Source: a bacterium
Lineage (GTDB): Bacteria; Bacteroidota; Ignavibacteria; Kapaibacteriales; UBA2268
DNA length: 6,236 nt
Assembly (NCBI GenBank): GCA_024710535.1
Contig: JANJUO010000149.1
Span: 1-6,236, forward strand
Reading direction: 5' to 3'
The translations under genes and the position numbers were made by a program. Each line of letters opens with the position of its first letter. Positions within the stretch are counted from its first letter, which is position 1. Positions 1 through 5,533 of the stretch are shown in pieces. Under the pieces are notes generated by a model. It ran no database searches, had not been told where the DNA came from, and was given only the letters and a program-made list of their open reading frames with translations.

Positions 1-858
1 GTTGCTGATGGTATGATTGGAGGAAAGCATCGCTCGAATATGGAACTTGTTGCACAAGGAATTGCAAATATCGCATCCGGATTATTTGCCGGAATTCCCG
101 CAACAGGAGCAATTGCAAGAACAATCACAAACATCAAAAATGGTGGCAGAACTCCAATTGCAGGCATAATTCACTCCATTGTTCTTCTTTTGATTATGCT
201 ATTGTTTGGACAATATGCAATGCTAATTCCTATGCCGACTCTTGCCGCAATTTTGATAATGGTTTCAATAAATATGTTCGAGTGGCGTGAATTCAAATTT
301 TTACGCAAAAATCCATTAAGCGATGTTATGGTTCTTCTAACCACATTTTTCTTAACCGTTGTTTTCGATTTAACTATAGCAATCGAAATTGGAATGTTGC
401 TTGCAGTATTTTTATTTATTAGAAGAATGGCTTTGGTTACAAATGTTGGCGTTATCACTCGCGAATTATCCGATACTTTGGAAAATCCGGATGCTTATTC
501 TATTGATAACCGCAAAATTCCGGAAGGAGTGGAGATTTATGAAATTAATGGTCCTTTTTTCTTTGGTGCGGCAACAAAATTCCGTGATACAATTGATAGA
601 ATTGAAAAAGCTCCAAAAATTTGCATAATTAGAATGAGAAATGTACCGGCAATTGATTACACCGGAATTCATTTCTTGGAAGAATTTTATCATGAATCAC
701 GAAAGAAAAATGTGTATGTAATATTTTCCGGTATGCACTCCCAGCCATACAAAGCACTTGAGCAAAGTGGATTTTTGGAAAATGTAAATGCAAACGATAT
801 ATGCGATAATATTGATATCGCTCTCGAACGTGCAAATATTGTTTTGAAAGAATTATAA
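1..858 (+). CDS. SulP/SLC26-family anion (sulfate-like) transporter, C-terminal part with STAS domain (5' truncated by window)
   Basis: The frame is open from base 1, so the gene starts upstream; 285 codons are visible, roughly the second half of a usual 500-600 aa SulP protein. The first residues contain a typical SulP stretch, KHRSNMELVAQGIANIASG followed by GIPATGAIARTITN and GGRTPIAGI. Hydrophobic membrane segments follow (about residues 57-75, 75-92 and 105-140), then a loop and a cytoplasmic STAS domain from about residue 170 to the end. The STAS core shows the expected beta strand VEIYEINGPFFFGAA and the loop IRMRNVPAIDYTGIHFLEEF, where the D-x-T-G position matches the conserved D-(S/A)-(S/T)-G of STAS proteins. 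By family knowledge SulP proteins carry sulfate, bicarbonate or other anions across the inner membrane; the substrate cannot be read from this fragment. It ends 24 nt before an intrinsic terminator and faces a small convergent gene. No partner gene such as a carbonic anhydrase is visible to suggest bicarbonate. Confidence 0.93.
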   Translation, partial: VADGMIGGKHRSNMELVAQGIANIASGLFAGIPATGAIARTITNIKNGGRTPIAGIIHSIVLLLIMLLFGQYAMLIPMPTLAAILIMVSINMFEWREFKFLRKNPLSDVMVLLTTFFLTVVFDLTIAIEIGMLLAVFLFIRRMALVTNVGVITRELSDTLENPDAYSIDNRKIPEGVEIYEINGPFFFGAATKFRDTIDRIEKAPKICIIRMRNVPAIDYTGIHFLEEFYHESRKKNVYVIFSGMHSQPYKALEQSGFLENVNANDICDNIDIALERANIVLKEL

Positions 859-879
859 ATTCCCAAGAATTAGCATTAA

Positions 880-1092
880 TCAGGCGTCCTTATTAACAAG
901 GATGCCTTTTTTGCTTAAATCGCTTTCTTGGAAAATTTCAATATTCCCTCTTTGATTATAGAAAAAATCACCCAATTTATTAATATTGCTGATTTGTTTT
1001 TTTTCAGAAAAAGCATTCTTTGCAAAAGTATCCAAAGACACCACTCTGCTTATTCCTTTAATTATTGCCTTATTTAACTTATCTGCATTCAT
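880..1092 (-). CDS. Small unrecognised protein (70 aa) with strong ribosome-binding site
   Basis: I do not recognise this 70-residue protein. It starts MNADKLNKAIIKGISRVVSL and ends SKKGILVNKDA. It is soluble-looking, with no signal peptide, membrane segment, cysteine or double-glycine leader motif, and is rich in Lys, Asn and Ile. The case for a real gene is the ribosome-binding site: AAAGGAGGA on the minus strand (1109-1101) lies 8 nt before the ATG at 1092, the best Shine-Dalgarno in the window and absent from the other genes. The codons look ordinary and similar to the neighbouring minus-strand genes. It converges on the SulP gene, with 21 bp between the two stops, and its last eight codons encode the stem of the transporter's terminator, so the coding sequence and the hairpin share bases. 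A possible promoter lies upstream (1167-1194). Alternatively it could be a leftover of a longer gene or a chance frame. Confidence 0.6.
   Translation of the reverse strand: MNADKLNKAIIKGISRVVSLDTFAKNAFSEKKQISNINKLGDFFYNQRGNIEIFQESDLSKKGILVNKDA
882..912 (+). terminator. Rho-independent terminator of the SulP transporter gene
   Basis: AGGCGTCCTT (882-891) pairs with AAGGATGCCT (898-907) in a 10-bp stem with one G-U wobble, closing a 6-nt loop ATTAAC, and runs directly into six T residues (907-912). The stem begins 24 nt after the transporter stop codon. The T tract is only on the plus-strand side, so it should act on plus-strand transcripts. It lies within the last codons of the convergent small gene at 880-1092. 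Confidence 0.85.
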
Positions 1093-1100
1093 TTCAAAAA

Positions 1101-1109
1101 TCCTCCTTT
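1101..1109 (-). promoter_or_regulatory. Shine-Dalgarno site of the 70-aa gene
   Basis: The minus strand reads AAAGGAGGA followed by 8 nt (TTTTTGAA) and ATG. This is close to a perfect anti-16S match at good spacing and fixes the start at 1092. No other gene in the window has a comparable site: the operon genes rely on overlap or have only A/T-rich leaders. Confidence 0.7.
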
Positions 1110-1166
1110 ATCTTATTACAAATTTATCGGTTTTACCTACCACATTTATATAAGAATAAATACTGA

Positions 1167-1194
1167 ATTTTATGCAAATCTGTAATTAATTCAA
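1167..1194 (-). promoter_or_regulatory. Possible sigma70-like promoter for the 70-aa gene
   Basis: On the minus strand TTGAAT (1194-1189) and TAAAAT (1172-1167) are separated by 16 nt, which would start transcription near 1160 and give a leader of about 65 nt. In DNA this AT-rich such matches arise easily, so this is a weak call. Confidence 0.3.
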
Positions 1195-1324
1195 TCTTTT
1201 TCTGAGATATTCAAAATAAAATCTATGAATTGTACTAATAAATTTGGATTCGATATATTTCTAAGAGATTTCAAAAAAAGCAATTTTCAATTCAATAATG
1301 GCATAATCCACTTATCCAAAAATC

Positions 1325-1353
1325 CGTCATTTCGAAACTCAGTTGAGGAATCC
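1325..1353 (+). repeat. Partial copy (left end) of dispersed CGTCAT-type repeat
   Basis: The segment starts CGTCATTTCGAAACTC and ends GTTGAGGAATCC. It shares the CGTCATT...GAGGAATCC frame with 1981-2007 and the AAACTCAGTTGAG centre with 2116-2128. No matching right-hand end (GGATA...TCG...) follows, so this copy looks like an isolated end or a rearranged element. The following bases up to 1398 share the TTCTGTCGG-TGTTACAAC block with the element at 1981-2091, so the homology may extend through about 1398. Confidence 0.6.
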
Positions 1354-1374
1354 AGTAAAGAAAATACTAAATTG

Positions 1375-1434
1375 GTTCTGTCGGTTGTTACAACCGACAC
1401 TTTTCTTGGCGTCAGTTGTAACAACTGACGGAAC
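1375..1434. repeat. Long imperfect inverted repeat (24-bp arms) built from two 19-bp palindromes
   Basis: Arm 1 (1375-1398) and arm 2 (1411-1434) are inverted copies over 24 bp with 3 mismatches, two of which become G-U pairs in RNA, around a 12-nt loop ACTTTTCTTGGC. Each arm also contains its own palindrome: GTCGGTTGTTACAACCGAC (1380-1398) and GTCAGTTGTAACAACTGAC (1411-1429), each with perfect 9-bp half sites around one central base. Their starts are 31 bp apart, about three helical turns. The site could be a cruciform or hairpin (an RNA element or transcription barrier) or a paired binding site for a dimeric protein. A third diverged copy is at 2032-2050. Confidence 0.8.
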
Positions 1435-1457
1435 AACAAATTGCATTATAGAAATAA

Positions 1458-1471
1458 AATCATTTATGATT
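1458..1471. repeat. Small AT-rich inverted repeat
   Basis: AATCAT-TT-ATGATT forms a perfect 6-bp-arm palindrome. It is nested between TTGCAT (1441-1446) and ATGCAA (1482-1487), which are themselves inverted copies, so the 47-bp segment could fold as an interrupted stem. In DNA this AT-rich the significance is low. Confidence 0.35.
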
Positions 1472-1556
1472 ATATATCTAAATGCAAGTTGGTATGATCA
1501 GTGCATCAATCTGTGTAACATCAAAAAATCAACTCATAAGTGTAGATAAACTGTAA

Positions 1557-1568
1557 CTAAGTACTTAG
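1557..1568. repeat. Perfect 12-bp palindrome at the left edge of the tandem array
   Basis: CTAAGTACTTAG is its own reverse complement. Its right half, ACTTAG, is the same hexamer that recurs in the left-half units of the array (CACTTAG / CGCTTAG), so the palindrome sits where the periodic sequence begins to decay. Confidence 0.6.
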
Positions 1569-1720
1569 ACACCGTTTAACAGCACTTAGTTTCCGTTTAA
1601 CAGCGCTTAGTTTCTGTTTAACAGCACTTAGTTTCTGTTTAACAGCGCTTAGTTTCTGTTTAACAGCGCTTAGTTTCTGTTTAACAGCGCTTAGTTTCCG
1701 TTTAACAGCGTGTCAATAGT

Positions 1721-1909
1721 GTTTAACAGCATGTCAATGGCGTTTAACAGCATGTCAATGGCGTTTATCGGTATGTCAAAAGTGTTTAACAGCGTGTTGA
1801 TTGTGTTTAACAGCGTGTCGATGGTGTTTATCGGTGTGTCAATAATGTTTAACAGCGTGTCGATAGTGTTTAACAGCGTGTCGATGGTGTTTATCGGTAT
1901 GTCAATTAC
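1721..1909. repeat. Three 63-bp higher-order repeats inside the 21-bp array
   Basis: From 1721 the 21-bp units follow the order AACAG-core, AACAG-core, ATCGG-core three times: 1721-1783, 1784-1846 and 1847-1909. The second and third 63-mers differ at only about five positions and share an identical middle unit. This shows that blocks of three units were duplicated after the units had diverged. The left half (1574-1720) lacks this pattern. Confidence 0.85.
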
Positions 1910-1934
1910 TCTTATACTAAGTTGCATTCATACA

Positions 1935-1967
1935 GGCAATATTCGCTTCTGGGTTTGGGCAATATTC
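1935..1967. repeat. Short direct repeat GGCAATATTC
   Basis: The 10-mer GGCAATATTC occurs at 1935-1944 and again at 1958-1967, 23 bp apart, in the 71-bp stretch between the array and the next inverted-repeat element. Nothing else is recognisable in that stretch. Confidence 0.4.
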
Positions 1968-1980
1968 TTAACTGAAATTT

Positions 1981-2091
1981 CGTCATTCCGAGAGTAGCGA
2001 GGAATCCAGTTTTATAAAATAAATTTGTTCTGTCGGATGTTACAACTGACGAAACAGTATTTATGGATATCTCGCTTTGCTCGATATGACG
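1981..2091. mobile_element. MITE-like inverted-repeat element (111 bp, no coding capacity)
   Basis: The left end (1981-2007) begins CGTCATTCCGAG and ends GCGAGGAATCC. The right end (2065-2091), read on the minus strand, begins CGTCATATCGAG and ends GCGAGATATCC. The two 27-bp ends agree at 20 positions. Between them lies a degenerate 19-bp palindrome (2032-2050, GTCGGATGT-T-ACAACTGAC) of the same family as those at 1380-1429. Short elements with terminal inverted repeats and no transposase, present in several copies, fit non-autonomous miniature elements or dispersed palindromic repeats. No clear target-site duplication is visible. Confidence 0.6.
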
Positions 2092-2106
2092 AATTTCTAC
2101 TTCAAT

Positions 2107-2189
2107 GTCATTAGGAAACTCAGTTGAGAAATCCTGTTATTTAGAATTATTCTTTTATTACTGGATAACTCGCTTCTTGTTGATTGACG
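2107..2189. mobile_element. Second, shorter MITE-like inverted-repeat element (83 bp)
   Basis: The left end (2107-2134) starts GTCATTAGGAAACTCAG and ends GAGAAATCC. The right end (2163-2189), on the minus strand, reads GTCAATCAACAAGAAGCGAG then TTATCC. The pairing is weaker than in the neighbouring element, but the GTCA...GAG...ATCC frame is kept. The internal palindrome is missing. It lies 15 bp from the first element and 18 bp beyond the bshC stop codon, so it may fold in the 3' end of the operon mRNA. No ordinary intrinsic terminator is seen there. Confidence 0.5.
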
Positions 2190-2207
2190 AATGTGCTTAA
2201 ATTTATC

Positions 2208-3773
2208 TCACTCCAAATAATATTCAATGAAAGAATTGGGGTCGTAATTGCAAATATTTTCAACAATTTTTTTGAATTCAAAAAGAGAAAACTCCGCAAC
2301 GAAAGAACCCACGCAAAAAAATCTTTCCTGAAAATTGTTTTCAGGAAATAAATAATTTTTTGCGGCAGAATATTTTTGAATTTTATCCGAATTTAATCGC
2401 TTAATTGCGGTAATTGATTTCTTTTGCAAAAACTCGATTTGTTCATTTGCTTTCAAAAGTGCAGTGTCGCAAGATTGAGAAAGTTGCTTATCGAATGAGA
2501 TCAATTTTTCTTTGATAGAATCGAATATTACCTTTTGCATTAACTTGGATTGGTCGATTAAATCAATAAATTCGGCATCTGAATTCAATTCCGCAATGTC
2601 TTTCTCGATGTGTTTTATCTCATTTTCGAAATATTCTATTTCCAAATTATCAATTTCTAACAATTTTTGAATTTTTTTGTTGATAAAAACCACGCTATGT
2701 CTTGGCAAAAGCACCGGCATTTCAACCTCAAAAAACTTATAGAGATCTGCAATTTGAGAAAAATATGCCACCTCGCCCGGTCCTGCGATATAAGCCGCAT
2801 TTGGAATTAGATAATCTTGAAAAATTGGTCTCAATAATGCTTTTGGAGAATATAGGGAAAAATCATTTATGTTTTGATGATTATTTATTTCATTCAAAAA
2901 ATTCATTCTTTCGCTATTTATATGAAAAAATAGATTCAATTCCGATGGTATAACTTGCTGATGATAGCTATTATTGAGCAAATTCTCCGAACTTGATCTA
3001 ATTATTTCAAAACTTTTTTGATAATTTTCAATTTCTTTTTTGATTAAATCGGCAAATACCCCCGAATCCACCGCTTTTTTTGCAGAGACAAAAAGCACAC
3101 CGTCATCTTTGAAGAAATAATTCAAAAACTTAACAAATGCATCTGTCCAATTCATTCCTTCCGAATAAGAATTCTCAATAATTTCCAAAAAATCATCTTT
3201 ATATTTGAAATTCTTCAAAATTTCTTGAACTTGATTGATATTTTCATTAATGCTTTCATCATACTTTACGGCACCACACATAGTTTTATCGTTTGGAAAT
3301 GCTGGTTGAATCTTATGAATACTATTATTGAAATCAAAAATATGCGTTTTGCTTGCCTCAAGTTTATCATGATCGTTATCTTCAATCCAAAAAATGGGAA
3401 CGAAATCAAAATCCACTATTTGATTTGATAATTCCTTACTTTTGTTGACTGCTGATTGCAATTTCAGAATCGTATAAAGCGGACCGCCCATAAAACCGAT
3501 TTGCTGACCTGTAACTATTGCAAGCGTATTTGAATTTCCCAAATTTTTGAGATTGTATTTTTGAAGTTCGGTTAATTCTATTATTTTACACGTATCTTCA
3601 ATAATCGTTTGAAGAGCATTTCGATTATCGTTTTGAGCAATTCTAGTCAAATAAGCAGTATTTTTTAGTTCGATTTCACTTTTGAAAATCTCGGTAATAT
3701 AGCCCTGCTTTTTGGTGAAATCAATAAAAAGTTTGCTGAATTTATGTTCGGGATAATTTTTTGTCTTTATCAT
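2208..3773 (-). CDS. bshC: Bacillithiol biosynthesis cysteine-adding enzyme BshC
   Basis: The product has 521 residues, close to the usual BshC length of about 530-540. By family knowledge BshC catalyses the last step of bacillithiol synthesis, adding cysteine to glucosaminyl-malate in the cytoplasm. Family landmarks are clear: TGQQIGFMGGPLYTILK (residues 88-104), VPIFWIEDNDHDKLEA (125-140, the nucleotide-binding-fold region), SPKALLRPIFQDYLIPNAAY (309-328), AGPGEVAYFSQIADLYKFFE (330-349) and MPVLLPRHSVVFI (352-364). These are followed by a long Glu/Lys-rich helical, probably coiled-coil, stretch (about 372-460) and a conserved C-terminal end. The ATG at 3773 directly follows the rdgB stop codon (TAA-ATG, no gap) and has no Shine-Dalgarno, so translation is probably coupled to rdgB. 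The cysteine-adding reaction in this family rests mainly on genetic evidence, so the biochemical role is less certain than the family call. bshA and bshB are not in the window. Confidence 0.93.
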   Translation of the reverse strand: MIKTKNYPEHKFSKLFIDFTKKQGYITEIFKSEIELKNTAYLTRIAQNDNRNALQTIIEDTCKIIELTELQKYNLKNLGNSNTLAIVTGQQIGFMGGPLYTILKLQSAVNKSKELSNQIVDFDFVPIFWIEDNDHDKLEASKTHIFDFNNSIHKIQPAFPNDKTMCGAVKYDESINENINQVQEILKNFKYKDDFLEIIENSYSEGMNWTDAFVKFLNYFFKDDGVLFVSAKKAVDSGVFADLIKKEIENYQKSFEIIRSSSENLLNNSYHQQVIPSELNLFFHINSERMNFLNEINNHQNINDFSLYSPKALLRPIFQDYLIPNAAYIAGPGEVAYFSQIADLYKFFEVEMPVLLPRHSVVFINKKIQKLLEIDNLEIEYFENEIKHIEKDIAELNSDAEFIDLIDQSKLMQKVIFDSIKEKLISFDKQLSQSCDTALLKANEQIEFLQKKSITAIKRLNSDKIQKYSAAKNYLFPENNFQERFFCVGSFVAEFSLFEFKKIVENICNYDPNSFIEYYLE

Positions 3774-4367
3774 TTAAATTTTTGAATTTAAGAAGTTAAT
3801 AAATTTTGAAACGGCAATAGAGCGATGACTTATTTGATTTTTTTCACTTTCGGACATTTCGGCAAATGTAATTTCATAGTTATCGGGCACAAAAATTGGA
3901 TCGTATCCAAAGCCCATCGTACCACTTTCGGAATGAACAATTCGTCCATTCACCCAGCCATCAAAAAATTGACTTGTTTCGCCATCATAAAAGCAAATAC
4001 AGCAATAAAATCTTGCCGATTTGTCCTCAAAATCAACTAATTCATTTAATAATTTTTCTCTATTTGATTTATCTGTAGCATTCTCCCCGCTAAATCGAGC
4101 AGAATTTATGCCCGGAAGATAATTCAAAGCACTGCATTCCAAGCCGGAATCATCGGAAAAGCAAGGAATTTGAAACTTGTCATAAAATGCTTTTGCTTTG
4201 ATTAAGGCATTTTCTTTATAATCGCTTCCATTTTCGATTGGCTCAATCTTTTCATTACTTAATTGATATGGAAAAAGCAAAGAAATTTCGGCATTATACA
4301 TTTGAAATAATTGAGTCATTTCGGAGCATTTATGCTTATTATTCGATGCAAATATTATTTTTTTCAT
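3774..4367 (-). CDS. rdgB: RdgB/HAM1-type XTP/dITP pyrophosphatase (non-canonical purine NTP hydrolase)
   Basis: The product has 197 residues, the normal size of the RdgB/HAM1 family. These cytoplasmic enzymes hydrolyse XTP, dITP and ITP to the monophosphate and pyrophosphate, which keeps deaminated purines out of DNA and RNA. All family motifs are present: FASNNKHKCSE (residues 6-16), KENALIKAKA (51-60), the metal-binding and catalytic FSDDSGLECSAL (70-81), PGINSARFSG (85-94), MGFGYDPIFVP (151-161), TFAEM (167-171) and KNQISHRSIA (176-185). The start at 4367 gives a start ATG sharing the sequence ATGA with the meaB stop codon, so the two genes overlap by 4 nt and are probably translationally coupled. 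The gene ends with TAA directly before the bshC ATG. Nothing in the protein looks truncated or altered. Confidence 0.96.
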   Translation of the reverse strand: MKKIIFASNNKHKCSEMTQLFQMYNAEISLLFPYQLSNEKIEPIENGSDYKENALIKAKAFYDKFQIPCFSDDSGLECSALNYLPGINSARFSGENATDKSNREKLLNELVDFEDKSARFYCCICFYDGETSQFFDGWVNGRIVHSESGTMGFGYDPIFVPDNYEITFAEMSESEKNQISHRSIAVSKFINFLNSKI

Positions 4368-5458
4368 ATTAGACCTGCTTTATTTAGAAGAATTTGAACA
4401 GCCGTTGTTGGAGTGATTTTCGCCTCCAAAATATCATTTTTAAGATTCGGGATCTCGCTTTTAATTTTTGGATTTGAGAAGAAGTTTGTTTTCAGTGCTT
4501 CTTCGAGCATCGAATGCATCCAATCGAGAAGTTGCTCTTTCCTTCTACTGTCAAAAACACCGCTTGATTTTGTGTTTTGCTCAAATTTATTTATTATTTG
4601 CCAAATATTATCAATGCCCTCATTATTCAATGCACTGCAAGTAGTTACTTCGGTAATCCAGCCGCTTGTTGCCTGCGTAAGCAAATGAACAGCATAACTA
4701 TATGCGGCTTTTGTCATATTGGCGCGATCTTTATAGTTGCCGTCTGCCTTGTTCACAACAAGACAATCGGCTATTTCCACAACGCCTTTTTTGATTCCCT
4801 GAAGTTCATCGCCACTTCCGGGTAGTAGCATAAGCATAAAGAAATCCACCATTGAGCGAACTGTTATCTCGCTTTGACCTACTCCGATTGTTTCGATTAA
4901 AATAACATCATAACCTGCCGCCTCGCAAATCAAAATTGTTTCTCGTGTCTTTTTTGCAACTCCTCCAAGAGTTCCTCCAGATGGCGATGGACGGATAAAA
5001 GCATTTTCCTGACGAGAAAGAATTTCCATTCTCGTTTTATCGCCAAGAATTGAGCCACCGGTAATTGTAGAACTTGGGTCGATTGCCAAAACAGCCACTC
5101 TTTTCCCCAAATTACACAAAAAATTACCAAATGCTTCAATAAATGTGCTTTTTCCTGCTCCGGGAGGACCTGTGATCCCAATGCGAATTGAATTTCCGGT
5201 ATGAGGAAGAAGATCTTTCAAAACTTGCTGTGTAATTTCAATATGTTGAGGATTATTACTTTCCACCAAAGTTATGGTTTTCGAAATTATCATCACATTT
5301 CTGTCGAGTACGCCTTGAACATAATCTTTGATTTCTAAATTCTTGCGCTGAACTTTTTTCTGACTTTCATTCTTCTCGAGTTTAACCCCTTTCATTACAA
5401 AGGAAGTAAATTCTTTATTATCGGGCTCTGCCCATTCGGGCATAATTCTATCATTCAT
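4364..5458 (-). CDS. meaB: MeaB-type GTPase, chaperone of adenosylcobalamin-dependent methylmalonyl-CoA mutase (ArgK/MeaB family)
   Basis: The product is a 364-residue P-loop GTPase of the SIMIBI class. Motifs in order: Walker A GPPGAGKST (residues 97-105), VAVLAIDPSST (121-131), GGSILGDKTRM (134-144), the family signature RPSPSGGTLGGVAKKTRE (156-173), DVILIETIGVGQSE (184-197), the G4 motif NKAD (236-239) and a C-terminal dimerisation arm (about 300-364). By family knowledge MeaB proteins gate cobalamin loading and protect methylmalonyl-CoA mutase or related acyl-CoA mutases in the cytoplasm. No mutase gene is visible, so the client is inferred. The N-terminus (MPEWAEP...) is the longer form. 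The ATG at 5458 has no Shine-Dalgarno; TATAAT lies 8 nt upstream, so a leaderless mRNA is possible. A later start is possible but would remove N-terminal sequence that looks family-like. It is the first gene of the meaB-rdgB-bshC operon. The older name ArgK (arginine transport kinase) is a historical misassignment. Confidence 0.94.
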   Translation of the reverse strand: MNDRIMPEWAEPDNKEFTSFVMKGVKLEKNESQKKVQRKNLEIKDYVQGVLDRNVMIISKTITLVESNNPQHIEITQQVLKDLLPHTGNSIRIGITGPPGAGKSTFIEAFGNFLCNLGKRVAVLAIDPSSTITGGSILGDKTRMEILSRQENAFIRPSPSGGTLGGVAKKTRETILICEAAGYDVILIETIGVGQSEITVRSMVDFFMLMLLPGSGDELQGIKKGVVEIADCLVVNKADGNYKDRANMTKAAYSYAVHLLTQATSGWITEVTTCSALNNEGIDNIWQIINKFEQNTKSSGVFDSRRKEQLLDWMHSMLEEALKTNFFSNPKIKSEIPNLKNDILEAKITPTTAVQILLNKAGLI

Positions 5459-5466
5459 TACTATTT

Positions 5467-5472
5467 ATTATA
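5467..5472 (-). promoter_or_regulatory. Candidate -10 box for the meaB-rdgB-bshC operon
   Basis: The minus strand reads TATAAT-AAATAGTA-ATG, so a perfect -10 hexamer ends 8 nt before the meaB start. Transcription would begin at or next to the ATG. The best -35 at 17-nt spacing is only TTAAAA. In this AT-rich spacer the hexamer may be coincidental. Confidence 0.35.
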
Positions 5473-5533
5473 AAAATAGAAAAATTACATTTTAATATTC
5501 CATTAACGAATTTGTGGGTATTAAAATTATTTT

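Larger units (their letters stand above)
1093..1324. other. Gene-free intergenic stretch, AT-rich
   Basis: Apart from the leader and possible promoter of the 70-aa gene at its left end, I see no gene here. A 67-codon open frame begins at 1225 but has no ribosome-binding site, runs into the dispersed repeat and the hairpin, and looks like chance. No tRNA-like cloverleaf was noticed. Confidence 0.55.
1553..1909. repeat. 21-bp tandem repeat array (16 clear units plus one degenerate leading unit)
   Basis: GTTTAACAG or its variant GTTTATCGG recurs exactly every 21 bp at 1574, 1595, 1616, 1637, 1658, 1679, 1700, 1721, 1742, 1763, 1784, 1805, 1826, 1847, 1868 and 1889, with no indel. A degenerate unit at 1553-1573 matches the next at about 13 of 21 positions. 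The 12 nt after the core fall in two classes: units 1-6 carry CRCTTAGTTTCY, units 7-16 carry forms of YRTGTCRATRGT. Thirteen units have the core palindrome GTT-T-AAC; the other three have GTTTATC. Some units are identical (1595, 1637 and 1658; 1721 and 1742; 1805 and 1868), as expected from duplication by slippage or unequal exchange. The 21-bp period is two helical turns, so the cores lie on one DNA face. The period is also seven codons, so short heptad-repeat frames appear on both strands; I do not call them genes. Confidence 0.93.

Noticed and set aside
389..628. 79-codon plus-strand frame inside the SulP gene
   Set aside because: Out-of-frame shadow of the transporter coding sequence, with no ribosome-binding site.
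1225..1428. 67-codon plus-strand frame
   Set aside because: No ribosome-binding site, low-complexity composition, and it ends inside the palindromic hairpin; it runs through the dispersed repeat.
1343..1549. 68-codon plus-strand frame
   Set aside because: It starts inside a dispersed repeat end, crosses the hairpin and has no ribosome-binding site or recognisable sequence.
1553..1909. CRISPR array
   Set aside because: The whole 21-bp unit is repeated, spacers are not unique, repeats are too short, and no cas gene is present.
1553..1909. Iteron-type replication or plasmid origin
   Set aside because: Unit length fits, but there is no rep-like gene, no DnaA box inside or next to the array, and the neighbours are ordinary chromosomal genes. 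Kept only as a hypothesis for the array.
2140..2207. Intrinsic terminator after bshC
   Set aside because: No G/C-rich stem followed by a T tract on the minus strand was found; only the imperfect inverted-repeat element lies there.
4930..5181. 83-codon minus-strand frame inside meaB
   Set aside because: It overlaps the Walker A and signature region of meaB in another frame; a shadow of the real gene.
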